Below, in pieces: positions 8,762 through 15,978 of a stretch of 64,000 nucleotides of DNA. The notes below the pieces were generated by a model that saw only the letters and a list, made by a program, of their open reading frames with translations, searched no databases and was not told where the DNA came from. Both the position numbers and the translations under genes were made by a program. Numbering within the stretch: the stretch's first letter is position 1; each line of letters starts with the position of its first letter. The stretch lies in the NCBI RefSeq assembly GCF_012844365.1, contig NZ_CP051626.1, forward strand, positions 744,001-808,000, in the 5' to 3' direction. This DNA is from Brevibacterium sp. 'Marine'. Its GTDB lineage: Bacteria; Actinomycetota; Actinomycetes; Actinomycetales; Brevibacteriaceae.

Positions 8762-9428
8762 TAGAAAACAAAGAAAGGATTCGAATATTTCTCGGTGAGA
8801 GATCTAAGAGGTTCTGATTACCTCATCATCGTTGCATCCGGCACTGACATGAGAGTGTTGGATTTCATCCATGCAGGTCAGGCGCGGTTTCTGGATGAGT
8901 GCGGTTCCTGGGTGGGGATTGCGGGGAAGGTCTGCTGCGATTTCCGGGGAGAATACGCCTCCTCGGTACTGACCCGTCGCGGCTGCAGAATGAGTCGGCC
9001 ATCGGGGCGTGCCTCCTCGGCGCTGACCCGTCGCAATTTCGAAATGGGTCGGCGCGTCAAGGACGCGCCGCCTCGGTGAGGCCGAAGGCCACAGCCCTCC
9101 CGCGGGGTCCAAAGGTCTGGAGAACGTGCCACCGAAACGGCGGGACAGCCTCGGTGAGGGCGGGATTTTCGGGTGTAACGGGTCACAGCATCGGTTATGA
9201 TGATCGGGTTGCCGGATGCGACCCATGAGGTCGGTACTCGCCACATGCGAGCCGTATCCGCACTGCGCGCAACCGCGTAGCCCTTCACCTAGGGCCACGT
9301 CGCGGGCCGCGTCGACGTCACCGCACCATCCTTCACTGGTGACCAGTTCTTCGCTCAGACCATCGCCGGTGCTCACGGCTGACCGTGTCCGCGCCGACCG
9401 GTGGACAGACGATCACTGTCGGCTGCAC

Positions 9429-9445
9429 CGATGATCCGATCATCG
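9429..9445. promoter_or_regulatory. 17-bp perfect palindrome upstream of malic enzyme gene
   Basis: The arms CGATGATC and GATCATCG around a single C form a perfect inverted repeat 81 bp before the malic enzyme ATG. Its position suits an operator for an unidentified dimeric regulator; no regulator gene is adjacent. Confidence 0.4.
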
Positions 9446-9525
9446 AGCAGAGTGCTCGCCCAGCCGAGTGCGCGCGAGCTCCTCACGCTCACGGACCGCC
9501 GCCGCATCAACCATGAGGATCAACC

Positions 9526-10731
9526 ATGACGACCACCGCTCACAACTCAGCCGCCTCCGACCAGGGCTCGCAGGGCCCGATCACCGACGCCGAGATCTTC
9601 GAGGCACACGAAGGCGGCAAGCTCTCCGCCGAGCTCACCTCACCGCTCCAGACCCAGCGCGACCTCTCGATCGCGTACACCCCCGGCGTGGCCAAGGTCT
9701 GTACCGCGATCAAGGACGAACCGCAGCTGGCGCGCACGCACACGTGGACCGGCCGGCTCGTCGCGGTCATCTCTGACGGGTCGGCTGTGCTCGGCCTCGG
9801 TGACATCGGTCCGGCCGCCTCGCTGCCGGTGATGGAGGGCAAGTGCGCCCTGTTCAAGTCCTTCTCCGGGCTGAATGCGATTCCGATCGTACTCGACACC
9901 AATGACACGGACGAGATCGTCGAAACCATCGTCCGCATGGCCCCGACTTTCGGAGCGATCAACCTCGAGGACATCTCCGCCCCGCGCTGCTTCGAGATCG
10001 AGGACCGGGTCAAAGAAGCCCTCGACATTCCCGTCATGCACGATGACCAGCACGGCACCGCCGTCGTCGTCCTTGCCGCACTGACCAACGCACTGCGCGT
10101 GGTGAAGAAGTCCTTCGATTCCGTCCGCGTCGTCGTCTCCGGTGCCGGAGCTGCCGGTGTGGCCGTGGTGAAGATCCTTGCCGACGCAGGCGTGAAGGAC
10201 ATCGTCGTCCTCGATTCCAAGGGCGTCGTCGAGGCCGGCCGCTCCGATCTGACCGAGACCAAGCAGTTCCTCGCCGAGTCGACGAATCCGCGCGGAATCG
10301 CCGGTGGGATCGGCGAGGCCCTCGACGGTGCCGATGCCTTCATCGGCGTCTCCGGCGGCACCATCGACGAGGCGCACCTGGCCAACATGGCCGACAACGC
10401 GATCATCTTCGCTCTGTCGAACCCCAACCCCGAGGTGGCCCCCGACGTCGCCGCCAAGTACGCCACCGTGGTGGCTACCGGGCGCAGCGACTTCCCGAAC
10501 CAGATCAACAACGTCCTCGCGTTCCCTGGAATCTTCCGCGGTGCGCTCGACGCCGATGCGTCCGAGATCACCGACGATATGAAGCTCGTCGCCGCCCGTG
10601 CGATCGCCGATCTCGTCGGCGATGACCTCGAGCCCGGCTACATCGTGCCCGGCGCGCTCGATTCCCGTGTTGCCCCGGCCGTCGCCGAGGCGGTCGAGAA
10701 GTCCGCGCTCGAGGCGATGGCCGAGCGCTGA
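9526..10731 (+). CDS. NAD(P)-dependent malic enzyme, short form
   Basis: A 401-aa cytoplasmic enzyme converting malate to pyruvate and CO2 with reduction of NAD(P). The N-terminal malic domain shows IAYTPGVAKVC, SDGSAVLGLGDIGP and NLEDISAPRCF, which carry metal and malate ligands; HDDQHGTAVV closes it. The NAD-binding domain begins with VVVSGAGAAGVAV (a GxGxxG-type loop). The length fits the short bacterial form without a phosphotransacetylase extension. The start is ATG 9526, with GAGG eight bases upstream. It stands alone and ends near the hairpin at 10840. Cofactor preference cannot be decided by eye. Confidence 0.93.
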   Translation: MTTTAHNSAASDQGSQGPITDAEIFEAHEGGKLSAELTSPLQTQRDLSIAYTPGVAKVCTAIKDEPQLARTHTWTGRLVAVISDGSAVLGLGDIGPAASLPVMEGKCALFKSFSGLNAIPIVLDTNDTDEIVETIVRMAPTFGAINLEDISAPRCFEIEDRVKEALDIPVMHDDQHGTAVVVLAALTNALRVVKKSFDSVRVVVSGAGAAGVAVVKILADAGVKDIVVLDSKGVVEAGRSDLTETKQFLAESTNPRGIAGGIGEALDGADAFIGVSGGTIDEAHLANMADNAIIFALSNPNPEVAPDVAAKYATVVATGRSDFPNQINNVLAFPGIFRGALDADASEITDDMKLVAARAIADLVGDDLEPGYIVPGALDSRVAPAVAEAVEKSALEAMAER

Positions 10732-10839
10732 GGTCATAGCGTCGCGCTGAGGTTCGCATGTGTCAGCTGGTATCCGCTGATGTCAGCTGAGGTTTGGGTG
10801 GGGCAGGGTCTGCGGGTCGGCTGCTGGATCAGAACGGCA

Positions 10840-10879
10840 CTGAGGGGCGGGTGAAGAGAGATCTTCACCCGCCCCTCAG
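10840..10879. terminator. Bidirectional hairpin between malic enzyme and ohr
   Basis: A perfect 18-bp inverted repeat (arms 10840-10857 and 10862-10879, loop GAGA) lies between two convergent genes. There is no T-tract. A near-identical element in reverse complement orientation lies at 12222-12257 on the other side of ohr-ohrR. Confidence 0.75.
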
Positions 10880-10975
10880 CTGTTGTTGCGGCCGGAGGTT
10901 CTGGCCCGCGCCGGCGCGCCGGAGCCGGTCAGCCGCCGGAGGGCTGCCGCCGACTCCTGGCAGCCGCGTTGCCGC

Positions 10976-11398
10976 TCAGTCGTCGGTGACGGTGATGGTG
11001 ACGTCGATGTTGCCGCGGGTGGCGTTGGAGTACGGGCACACCTTGTGGGCCTTGTCGGCCAGCGCCTGGGCCTCGGCCTTGTCGAGGTGCGGGAGAGTGA
11101 CCTCGAGTTCGACGGCGAGCTGGAACCCGCCCTCATTGTCCTTGCCGATGCTGACGCGTGAGCCGACCGTGGAATCGTCGACGTTCGCCTTGGCCTGACC
11201 GGCCACGAGGCGCAGCGCTGAGTGATAGCAGGCCGCGTAGCCGACGGCGAAGAGCTGTTCGGGATTCGTGCCGTTGCCGCTGCCGCCCATCTCGGTCGGA
11301 GTCGCGAGATCGACATCGACCTTTCCGTCGCTCGTGCGTCCGTGGCCGTCGCGGCCTTCGCCTGTGGCCAGTGCTTCTGCTGTGTAGAGAGCCTTCAT
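10976..11398 (-). CDS. ohr: Organic hydroperoxide resistance protein Ohr
   Basis: A 140-aa OsmC/Ohr-family thiol peroxidase that reduces organic hydroperoxides in the cytosol. The two redox cysteines are visible: C57 in GYAACYHSAL and C121 in HKVCPYSNATRGN, with R21 in the early GRTSDGKV segment. The length is that of typical Ohr rather than OsmC. The gene lies 128 bp downstream of ohrR on the same strand, with a 19-bp tandem repeat between them, and is probably read from the OhrR-controlled promoter upstream of ohrR. Confidence 0.95.
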   Translation of the reverse strand: MKALYTAEALATGEGRDGHGRTSDGKVDVDLATPTEMGGSGNGTNPEQLFAVGYAACYHSALRLVAGQAKANVDDSTVGSRVSIGKDNEGGFQLAVELEVTLPHLDKAEAQALADKAHKVCPYSNATRGNIDVTITVTDD

Positions 11399-11421
11399 GA
11401 TGTTTCCTTCCGTTGGTGGTG

Positions 11422-11535
11422 CATTGTCGGATCAGTGGTGATCAGTGGGATCGGCGGTGATCAGTGGGGTCGGTGGTGAAATGTGGGGTCAGCGGTGCAG
11501 TGCGGGGTCAGCGGTGCGGTGTGAGTTCAATGGTG
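11422..11535. repeat. 19-bp tandem repeat, six degenerate copies
   Basis: Six consecutive 19-bp units run 11422-11440, 11441-11459, 11460-11478, 11479-11497, 11498-11516 and 11517-11535, most ending in GGTG; the typical unit is ATCAGTGGGGTCGGTGGTG. They fill the ohrR-ohr intercistronic gap, and the last unit crosses the ohrR stop. Copies diverge progressively toward ohrR. The effect on mRNA is unknown. Confidence 0.85.
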
Positions 11536-12006
11536 CGGCAGGGGGTCGGGGGACTCGACGGGCGCCGGTTCCGCGCGCAGGTTCCTCGTCAGCGTGCGCA
11601 GGGTCTTCAGCAGCTCGGGCATCGACGCTGGGTCGAGATTCGTGCGCTCACCGATCCGGGCGGGAACGCATTCGGCGCGTGCTTTAGCCGCCGCGCCCTC
11701 GGCAGTGGCGCGGACGAGAACTCTGCGCGAATCCTCGGCGGAACGATGGCGGGCGACGAAGCCGAGCGATTCGAGTCGTGACAGCAGAGGGGAGAGCGTG
11801 CCCGAGTCGAGCTGCAGACGCTCGCCGAGGCGCTTGACCGTCACACCATCGTCGTCGGAACCCTCTTCCCACAGCACGAGCATCACCAGATACTGCGGAT
11901 AAGTGATGCCGAGTTCGGCAAGCAGATCTTTGTACGACGCGGTCATCGCTCGTGACGCCGAATAGAGAGCGAAGCAGAGCTGCCGGTCGAGATCGAGCGC
12001 GTTCAT
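11527..12006 (-). CDS. ohrR: MarR-family peroxide sensor OhrR
   Basis: A 159-aa winged-helix repressor. C11, in DRQLCFALY, is the conserved peroxide-sensing cysteine of OhrR; a second Cys lies in ARAECVPARIGER near the C-terminus, as in two-cysteine OhrR proteins. The wing and recognition helix run from KRLGERLQLDSGTLSPLLSR into ESLGFVARHRS. ATG 12006 is chosen because the conserved N-terminus starts there. An OhrR-type box lies 17 bp upstream, so the gene is probably autoregulated and drives ohr. Confidence 0.93.
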   Translation of the reverse strand: MNALDLDRQLCFALYSASRAMTASYKDLLAELGITYPQYLVMLVLWEEGSDDDGVTVKRLGERLQLDSGTLSPLLSRLESLGFVARHRSAEDSRRVLVRATAEGAAAKARAECVPARIGERTNLDPASMPELLKTLRTLTRNLRAEPAPVESPDPLPHH

Positions 12007-12022
12007 GGGAAAAATGATTGCA

Positions 12023-12037
12023 CACAATTCAATTGTG
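12023..12037. promoter_or_regulatory. OhrR operator box
   Basis: CACAATT-C-AATTGTG is a perfect inverted repeat 17 bp upstream of the ohrR start. It closely matches the known OhrR box TACAATT-AATTGTA. A neighbouring TTGTGCACAA palindrome overlaps its right arm. Oxidation of OhrR would release both ohrR and ohr. Confidence 0.8.
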
Positions 12038-12221
12038 CACAACTAATAATTCCGGGAGGCGGCGAGTTCCCAGGAGTCAGTCAGTTCGCGGGCGGCGTCG
12101 AAATCCCAGGAGGCGGCGAGTTTCTAGGAAGAGAAGTTCCCAGGTGGCGGCGAGTTCCTATGGGGAGGACCCCGCCGGTGGAGGAGTTACCAAGTGGAGC
12201 ACTGGAGGTGCGTATACGGAT

Positions 12222-12257
12222 GAGGGGCGGGTGAAGATCTCTCTTCACCCGCCCCTC
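12222..12257. terminator. Hairpin downstream of the SPFH gene
   Basis: A perfect 16-bp inverted repeat (12222-12237 and 12242-12257, loop TCTC) after the minus-strand SPFH stop. The arms are identical to those at 10840-10879, and the loop is its reverse complement. Confidence 0.72.
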
Positions 12258-12347
12258 GGCGGTGTGCGCTGAGCGGTGTCTGCCAGCTCAACTCTGCCGG
12301 CCCAGCGCTGCCGGCTCAGCTCTGCCGGCCGGTTCAGTGTTGCCGGC

Positions 12348-13589
12348 TCAGCCCTGGTTGCCGCCTCGGCGGTTGCGCCACTGCTCGGCGGCGGCGCGAA
12401 CGGCCGACTGGGCCGCGGAGCGCGGATCCGTGTGTCCCTGCTGACCGTGCTGACCTTGGCCCTGCCCCGGCTGGCCCTGCCCCGGTTGGCCCTGTCCGCC
12501 CACTCCCTGTCCAGAGCCGCCCTGGCCCTGTCCGCCGGCATACTGCCCGGACCGATCTGCCGGGGGAGTCGTCGGCTGCGGCGGGACGTTCGTACTGCCG
12601 GCTGCGCTGCCGGAGCTGCGCCTGGAATCATCGCCCGCATCATCGCGGCCCTGCGGAGCGGGCAGATGCGAGCCTTCGTCGGCGGCATTGGCGGCGAACA
12701 GGGCGTTGCGGATCTCCTGGCCCATCTCGCCCAGGCCGCCCGGGTTCGACGGCATGAACAGCACGTTCGACCGGCCCTCCTGCGCGACGTTCTGCATCGT
12801 GTCGAAGTACTGGGTCATCATCAGCAGCTGCTCGGCCGTCTTGTGGATGCCCACCTCCTGCAGCAGTGCGTACTGTTCGGCGATGCCGTTGGCGATCGCC
12901 TTCCGCTGAGCGGCCACGCCTTCACCGTGCAGGCGCATCGCCTCCGATTCGGCCTGTGCCTGAGTCACGCGCTTGATCTTGTCGGCCTCGGCCAGCGACT
13001 GCGCGGCGACCTTGTCACGCTGCGCGGCGTTGATCGAGTTCATCGAATCCCGCACGCGCGGATCAGGGGTGATGTCCGTGACCAGAGTGCTCACGATCTT
13101 GAAGCCGTAGCGCTTCATCGACTCCGACAGTCGGCGCTCGACGTTCTCCGCGATGTCGTCCTTCGACTCGAACGCGGTGTCGAGCGTCAGTCCCGACAGC
13201 GCCGAACGGACGGTGTCGAAGACATAGGAGCGGATCTGCTCCTCCGAATTCGCCAGCCGGTAATAGGCATCGGCGACGTTGTCCTCTTCGACGACGTACT
13301 GGACCGCGACGGGAACGGTGACGAAGACATTGTCCTTCGTCTTCGACTCGATGTTGACCTCGAGCTGCTGGACGCGCAGCGAGATCGGCCTGCTCGTCGT
13401 CTCGATGAACGGCACCTTCGTGTTCAGTCCCGGCCGCGCGACCTTCTTGAACTTGCCGAATCTTTCGACGATGACGTTCTCCTGCGTCTTCACCGTGAAG
13501 AACACGCTCGTGCGCAGCTTCCCGAACAGCAGGACGGCGACGACGAGGATGATGATGACAACGGCGATGGTGACCGCCACTCCACTCAT
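12348..13589 (-). CDS. SPFH/Band 7 (stomatin-like) membrane protein
   Basis: A 413-aa protein with an N-terminal membrane anchor (about residues 4-22), an SPFH/Band 7 domain (about 30-210; FGKFKKVARPGLNTKVPF near the start), and a helical AAQRDKVAAQSLAEADKIK region typical of slipins and flotillin-like scaffolds. The last ~60 residues before the basic C-terminus are Gly/Gln low-complexity repeats (GQG, GQPGQ). The family organises membrane microdomains and supports proteases; no NfeD partner is adjacent. The start is ATG 13589 with GGAGGAGT-like sequence upstream. It is followed by the hairpin at 12222. Confidence 0.88.
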   Translation of the reverse strand: MSGVAVTIAVVIIILVVAVLLFGKLRTSVFFTVKTQENVIVERFGKFKKVARPGLNTKVPFIETTSRPISLRVQQLEVNIESKTKDNVFVTVPVAVQYVVEEDNVADAYYRLANSEEQIRSYVFDTVRSALSGLTLDTAFESKDDIAENVERRLSESMKRYGFKIVSTLVTDITPDPRVRDSMNSINAAQRDKVAAQSLAEADKIKRVTQAQAESEAMRLHGEGVAAQRKAIANGIAEQYALLQEVGIHKTAEQLLMMTQYFDTMQNVAQEGRSNVLFMPSNPGGLGEMGQEIRNALFAANAADEGSHLPAPQGRDDAGDDSRRSSGSAAGSTNVPPQPTTPPADRSGQYAGGQGQGGSGQGVGGQGQPGQGQPGQGQGQHGQQGHTDPRSAAQSAVRAAAEQWRNRRGGNQG

Positions 13590-13717
13590 GACTCCTCCAA
13601 TGGGTCGTGGTTGTCGGCCGTGCGACGACCGCTGACTCCTATCACTCTAGTAGTCATCGAGCGCCGCGTATATGACAAGGACGCTGGCTCTCGTCTCGAG
13701 GAGGGAACTCATCACCG

Positions 13718-13742
13718 ATACATCTGATGTCAGACGTATACT
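13718..13742. promoter_or_regulatory. Operator/promoter of the FadR-type sialic acid regulator
   Basis: ATAC-A-TCTGA-TG-TCAGA-C-GTAT at 13718-13739 is a 22-bp inverted repeat with one mismatched pair. Its right end overlaps TATACT (13737-13742), a good -10. The half-site AGACGTAT recurs exactly at 19866-19873 upstream of the symporter operon. Confidence 0.55.
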
Positions 13743-13778
13743 GGAGGCTCAGCGTGGAACGACCAGCAGAAGGTGATC

Positions 13779-14477
13779 ATGGCGGAGACGACAGAGACCG
13801 GACGGAAAGTGACGACGTCCGACAGGATCAAGGATCTCATCCTCTCTGACGGTCTGCGCCCCGGAGACCTGCTGCCGACCGAAGGCGAACTGTGCACCCG
13901 CCTCGGCGTCTCGCGGTCGAACGTCAGGGAAGCCATCCGCAAACTCTCGACCCTCGACATCGTCGATGTCCGCCACGGCCACGGCACCTACGTCGGCGAG
14001 ATGACGCTCGATGCCCTTGTCGAAGCCCTCGTCTTCCGCGGCGTGCTCAGCCCCGGTGACGACCTCGACGCCCTGCGTGATGTCGTCGAGGTGCGCAAGG
14101 CCCTCGACCACGGAATGTCCGAGCAGATCGTCGACGCACTGCGCGGAACCTCGAACCCGGAGCTGCACTCCCTCGTCGATGAGATGACCGCGCTCGCCGC
14201 CGCCGGCAAGACCTTCCCGCAGCAGGATCGCGCCTTCCACACGGGGCTGCTCGCGAAACTCGGCAACTCGCTCGTCGGCCAACTCGTCGCAGCGTTCTGG
14301 GATGTGCACACGGCCGTCCTGCCCAAACTCAATGTCGCCGTGGCCGCCGACCTCGAGCAGACCGCGCAGGCCCACGGCCTCATGCTCGAAGCGGCGGAAT
14401 CCGGCGATGCCGCGGCTTTCCGCGCCGCGATCACCGCCCACTATGAGCCGATCATGCGCGCCCTCGAGCAGAAGTGA
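13779..14477 (+). CDS. FadR/GntR-family regulator, probable sialic acid (NanR-like) repressor
   Basis: A 232-aa protein with an N-terminal GntR winged helix (LPTEGELCTRLGVSRSNVRE, about 35-55) and an all-helical FCD ligand domain. It is first in a two-gene unit with nagB and faces the sialic acid operon, so a NanR-type role sensing an amino sugar or its phosphate is likely (inference from context). ATG 13779 is chosen over GTG 13773 because AGAAGG stands correctly before it. A palindrome overlapping its own -10 suggests autoregulation. Confidence 0.85.
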   Translation: MAETTETGRKVTTSDRIKDLILSDGLRPGDLLPTEGELCTRLGVSRSNVREAIRKLSTLDIVDVRHGHGTYVGEMTLDALVEALVFRGVLSPGDDLDALRDVVEVRKALDHGMSEQIVDALRGTSNPELHSLVDEMTALAAAGKTFPQQDRAFHTGLLAKLGNSLVGQLVAAFWDVHTAVLPKLNVAVAADLEQTAQAHGLMLEAAESGDAAAFRAAITAHYEPIMRALEQK

Positions 14478-14502
14478 TTGACTGAACGACGAAGGAGACC
14501 AC

Positions 14503-15285
14503 ATGGAAGTCGTCATCGCCGACGAATACACGCTGGCGGAACTCGCCGCCGACGCGATCGAGCGGCTGCTGCGCACCGAAGCCGCCCCGGTCATCGGGCT
14601 GGCCACCGGATCGAGCCCGCTGCGCATCTACGATGAGCTGACCACCCGCCACAAGAACGAAGGGCTGTCCTTCGCCCACGCGCAGGCATTCATGCTCGAC
14701 GAATACGTCGGCATCGCCGACGACCATCCGCAGCGCTATCGCAACGTCATCGACACCGAGATCGCCACGCGCGTCGACTTCGCCGAGGGGGCCGTCCACG
14801 GTCCGGAAGGGTCGGCCGATGACCTGGCGGCCGCCTCGGCGGACTATGAACACAAGATCGCCGAGGCGGGCGGGATCGACCTGCAGATCCTCGGGATCGG
14901 CAGCGACGGTCACATCGCGTTCAACGAACCCGGATCATCCCTGGCCTCAAGGACGCGAGTGAAGTCCCTGACGCACCAGACCCGGCTCGACAATGCGCGG
15001 TTCTTCGACGGCGACGTCGAGCAGGTGCCGAAGCTGTGCCTGACCCAGGGGCTGGGCACGATCATGGAGGCCAAACACCTCGTGCTCGTCGCGACCGGCG
15101 GCAACAAGGCCGAGGCCGTGCATCAGATGGTCGAGGGGCCGATCTCCGCGATGTGGCCGGCGACCGTGCTGCAGATGCACCCGCATGTCACGGTCATGCT
15201 CGATGATGCGGCGGCGTCGCGGCTGCAGCTCGGCGACTACTACCGTCACGCGTACGAGAACAAACCGGATTGGCAGAGCCTCTGA
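14503..15285 (+). CDS. nagB: Glucosamine-6-phosphate deaminase
   Basis: A 260-aa enzyme converting glucosamine-6-phosphate to fructose-6-phosphate and ammonia, the last step linking amino-sugar breakdown to glycolysis. GLATGSSPLRIYDEL is the phosphate-binding loop. FMLDEYVGI carries the catalytic Asp, and the segment GIGSDGHIAFNEPGSS carries the Asp/His/Glu active-site residues. AAGGAG precedes ATG 14503 at good distance. It follows the FadR-type regulator by 25 bp and ends 6 bp from the convergent nanE stop. Confidence 0.96.
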   Translation: MEVVIADEYTLAELAADAIERLLRTEAAPVIGLATGSSPLRIYDELTTRHKNEGLSFAHAQAFMLDEYVGIADDHPQRYRNVIDTEIATRVDFAEGAVHGPEGSADDLAAASADYEHKIAEAGGIDLQILGIGSDGHIAFNEPGSSLASRTRVKSLTHQTRLDNARFFDGDVEQVPKLCLTQGLGTIMEAKHLVLVATGGNKAEAVHQMVEGPISAMWPATVLQMHPHVTVMLDDAAASRLQLGDYYRHAYENKPDWQSL

Positions 15286-15291
15286 GCGAAC

Positions 15292-15978
15292 TCAGCCCTC
15301 GACCGCCTCGGTGAACCATGAGGTGATCGTCGTCGGATGCGTGATCGCGGTGCCCACGACCACGGAGTCGGCGCCGGCTTCGACCGCGGCGGCGGCATGC
15401 AGCGGGGTGTGGATGCGGCCCTCGGCGACGAGCAGCGCGGGCAGTTCCGCACGTCGGAGGGCGCTGATGAGTCCGAGATCGGGACCCTCGGTCTTCGCCC
15501 GTTCGCCGGTGTAGCCGGCCAGGGTCGTGCCGATGATGTCGGCTCCGGCCTCGACCGCGGCCTTCGCATCGTCAAGGCTGCCGCAATCGGCCATGACCAG
15601 GGCGTTCGTCTGCTCATGGAGGCGTTCGACGGTCTCGGCCAGGCTCAGCCCGTCGGGTCGTTCACGCCGTGTCCCGTCGAGGGCGACGATGTGGGATCCG
15701 GCCAGAGCCACCGCATAGGCGTGCTGGAAGGTCGGAGTGATGACGACCCCGTCCTTGCCGTCCTTCCACAGGCCGATGATCGGGACCTCGACGGCCGAGC
15801 GGGTCGCCTGGATGTCGCCGAGCCCCTGCACCCGCACGGCCGCCGCTCCTCCGCTGACCGCCGAGGCCGCCACCTGCGCCATCGTTCTCGGATCGCGCAT
15901 CGGCTCGCCGGGATAGGCCTGCGCGGAGACGATGAGCCGCCCCTGCAATGCCTCGAGGATCTCGGTCTTCGACAGCAT
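15292..15978 (-). CDS. nanE: N-acetylmannosamine-6-phosphate 2-epimerase
   Basis: A 228-aa TIM-barrel protein converting ManNAc-6-P to GlcNAc-6-P. Family segments include RLIVSAQAYPGEPM at the N-terminus, VPIIGLWKDGKDGVVITPT, and MADCGSLDDAKAA. The phosphate-binding GADSVVVGTAITHP is at the C-terminus. The start overlaps the nanK stop by one base (TGATG). It is the last gene of the symporter-nanA-nanK-nanE operon and is convergent with nagB. Confidence 0.93.
   Translation of the reverse strand: MLSKTEILEALQGRLIVSAQAYPGEPMRDPRTMAQVAASAVSGGAAAVRVQGLGDIQATRSAVEVPIIGLWKDGKDGVVITPTFQHAYAVALAGSHIVALDGTRRERPDGLSLAETVERLHEQTNALVMADCGSLDDAKAAVEAGADIIGTTLAGYTGERAKTEGPDLGLISALRRAELPALLVAEGRIHTPLHAAAAVEAGADSVVVGTAITHPTTITSWFTEAVEG

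Larger units (their letters stand above)
8668..9525. other. 858-bp gene-free region with degenerate repeats and a palindrome
   Basis: No reading frame here looks like a protein: the longer frames are low-complexity and Arg/Pro-rich. Bases 8668-8830 are AT-rich. At 8957-9066 a unit of about 54 bp beginning GCCTCCTCGG and containing CTGACCCGTCGC occurs twice, with a third partial start at 9067. A 17-bp perfect palindrome (CGATGATC, C, GATCATCG) lies at 9429-9445, about 80 bp upstream of the malic enzyme start, and could be an operator. ATCAACCATGA is directly repeated just before and across the malic enzyme start. Confidence 0.6.
12007..12347. other. 341-bp gap upstream of ohrR: operator, direct repeats, terminator
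   Basis: No gene. From ohrR outward it holds the OhrR box, then three copies of a roughly 25-bp direct repeat (TCCCAGGAGGCGGCGAGTT-type) at 12051-12075, 12104-12129 and 12138-12163, and finally the hairpin at 12222-12257. Confidence 0.7.

Noticed and set aside
8804..9376. 190-codon open frame on the minus strand
   Set aside because: Composition is Arg/Pro/Gly-rich, without family features or ribosome site, and it crosses degenerate DNA repeats.
15286..15291. Terminator between nagB and nanE
   Set aside because: The gap is 6 bp and no clear hairpin lies in the flanking ends.
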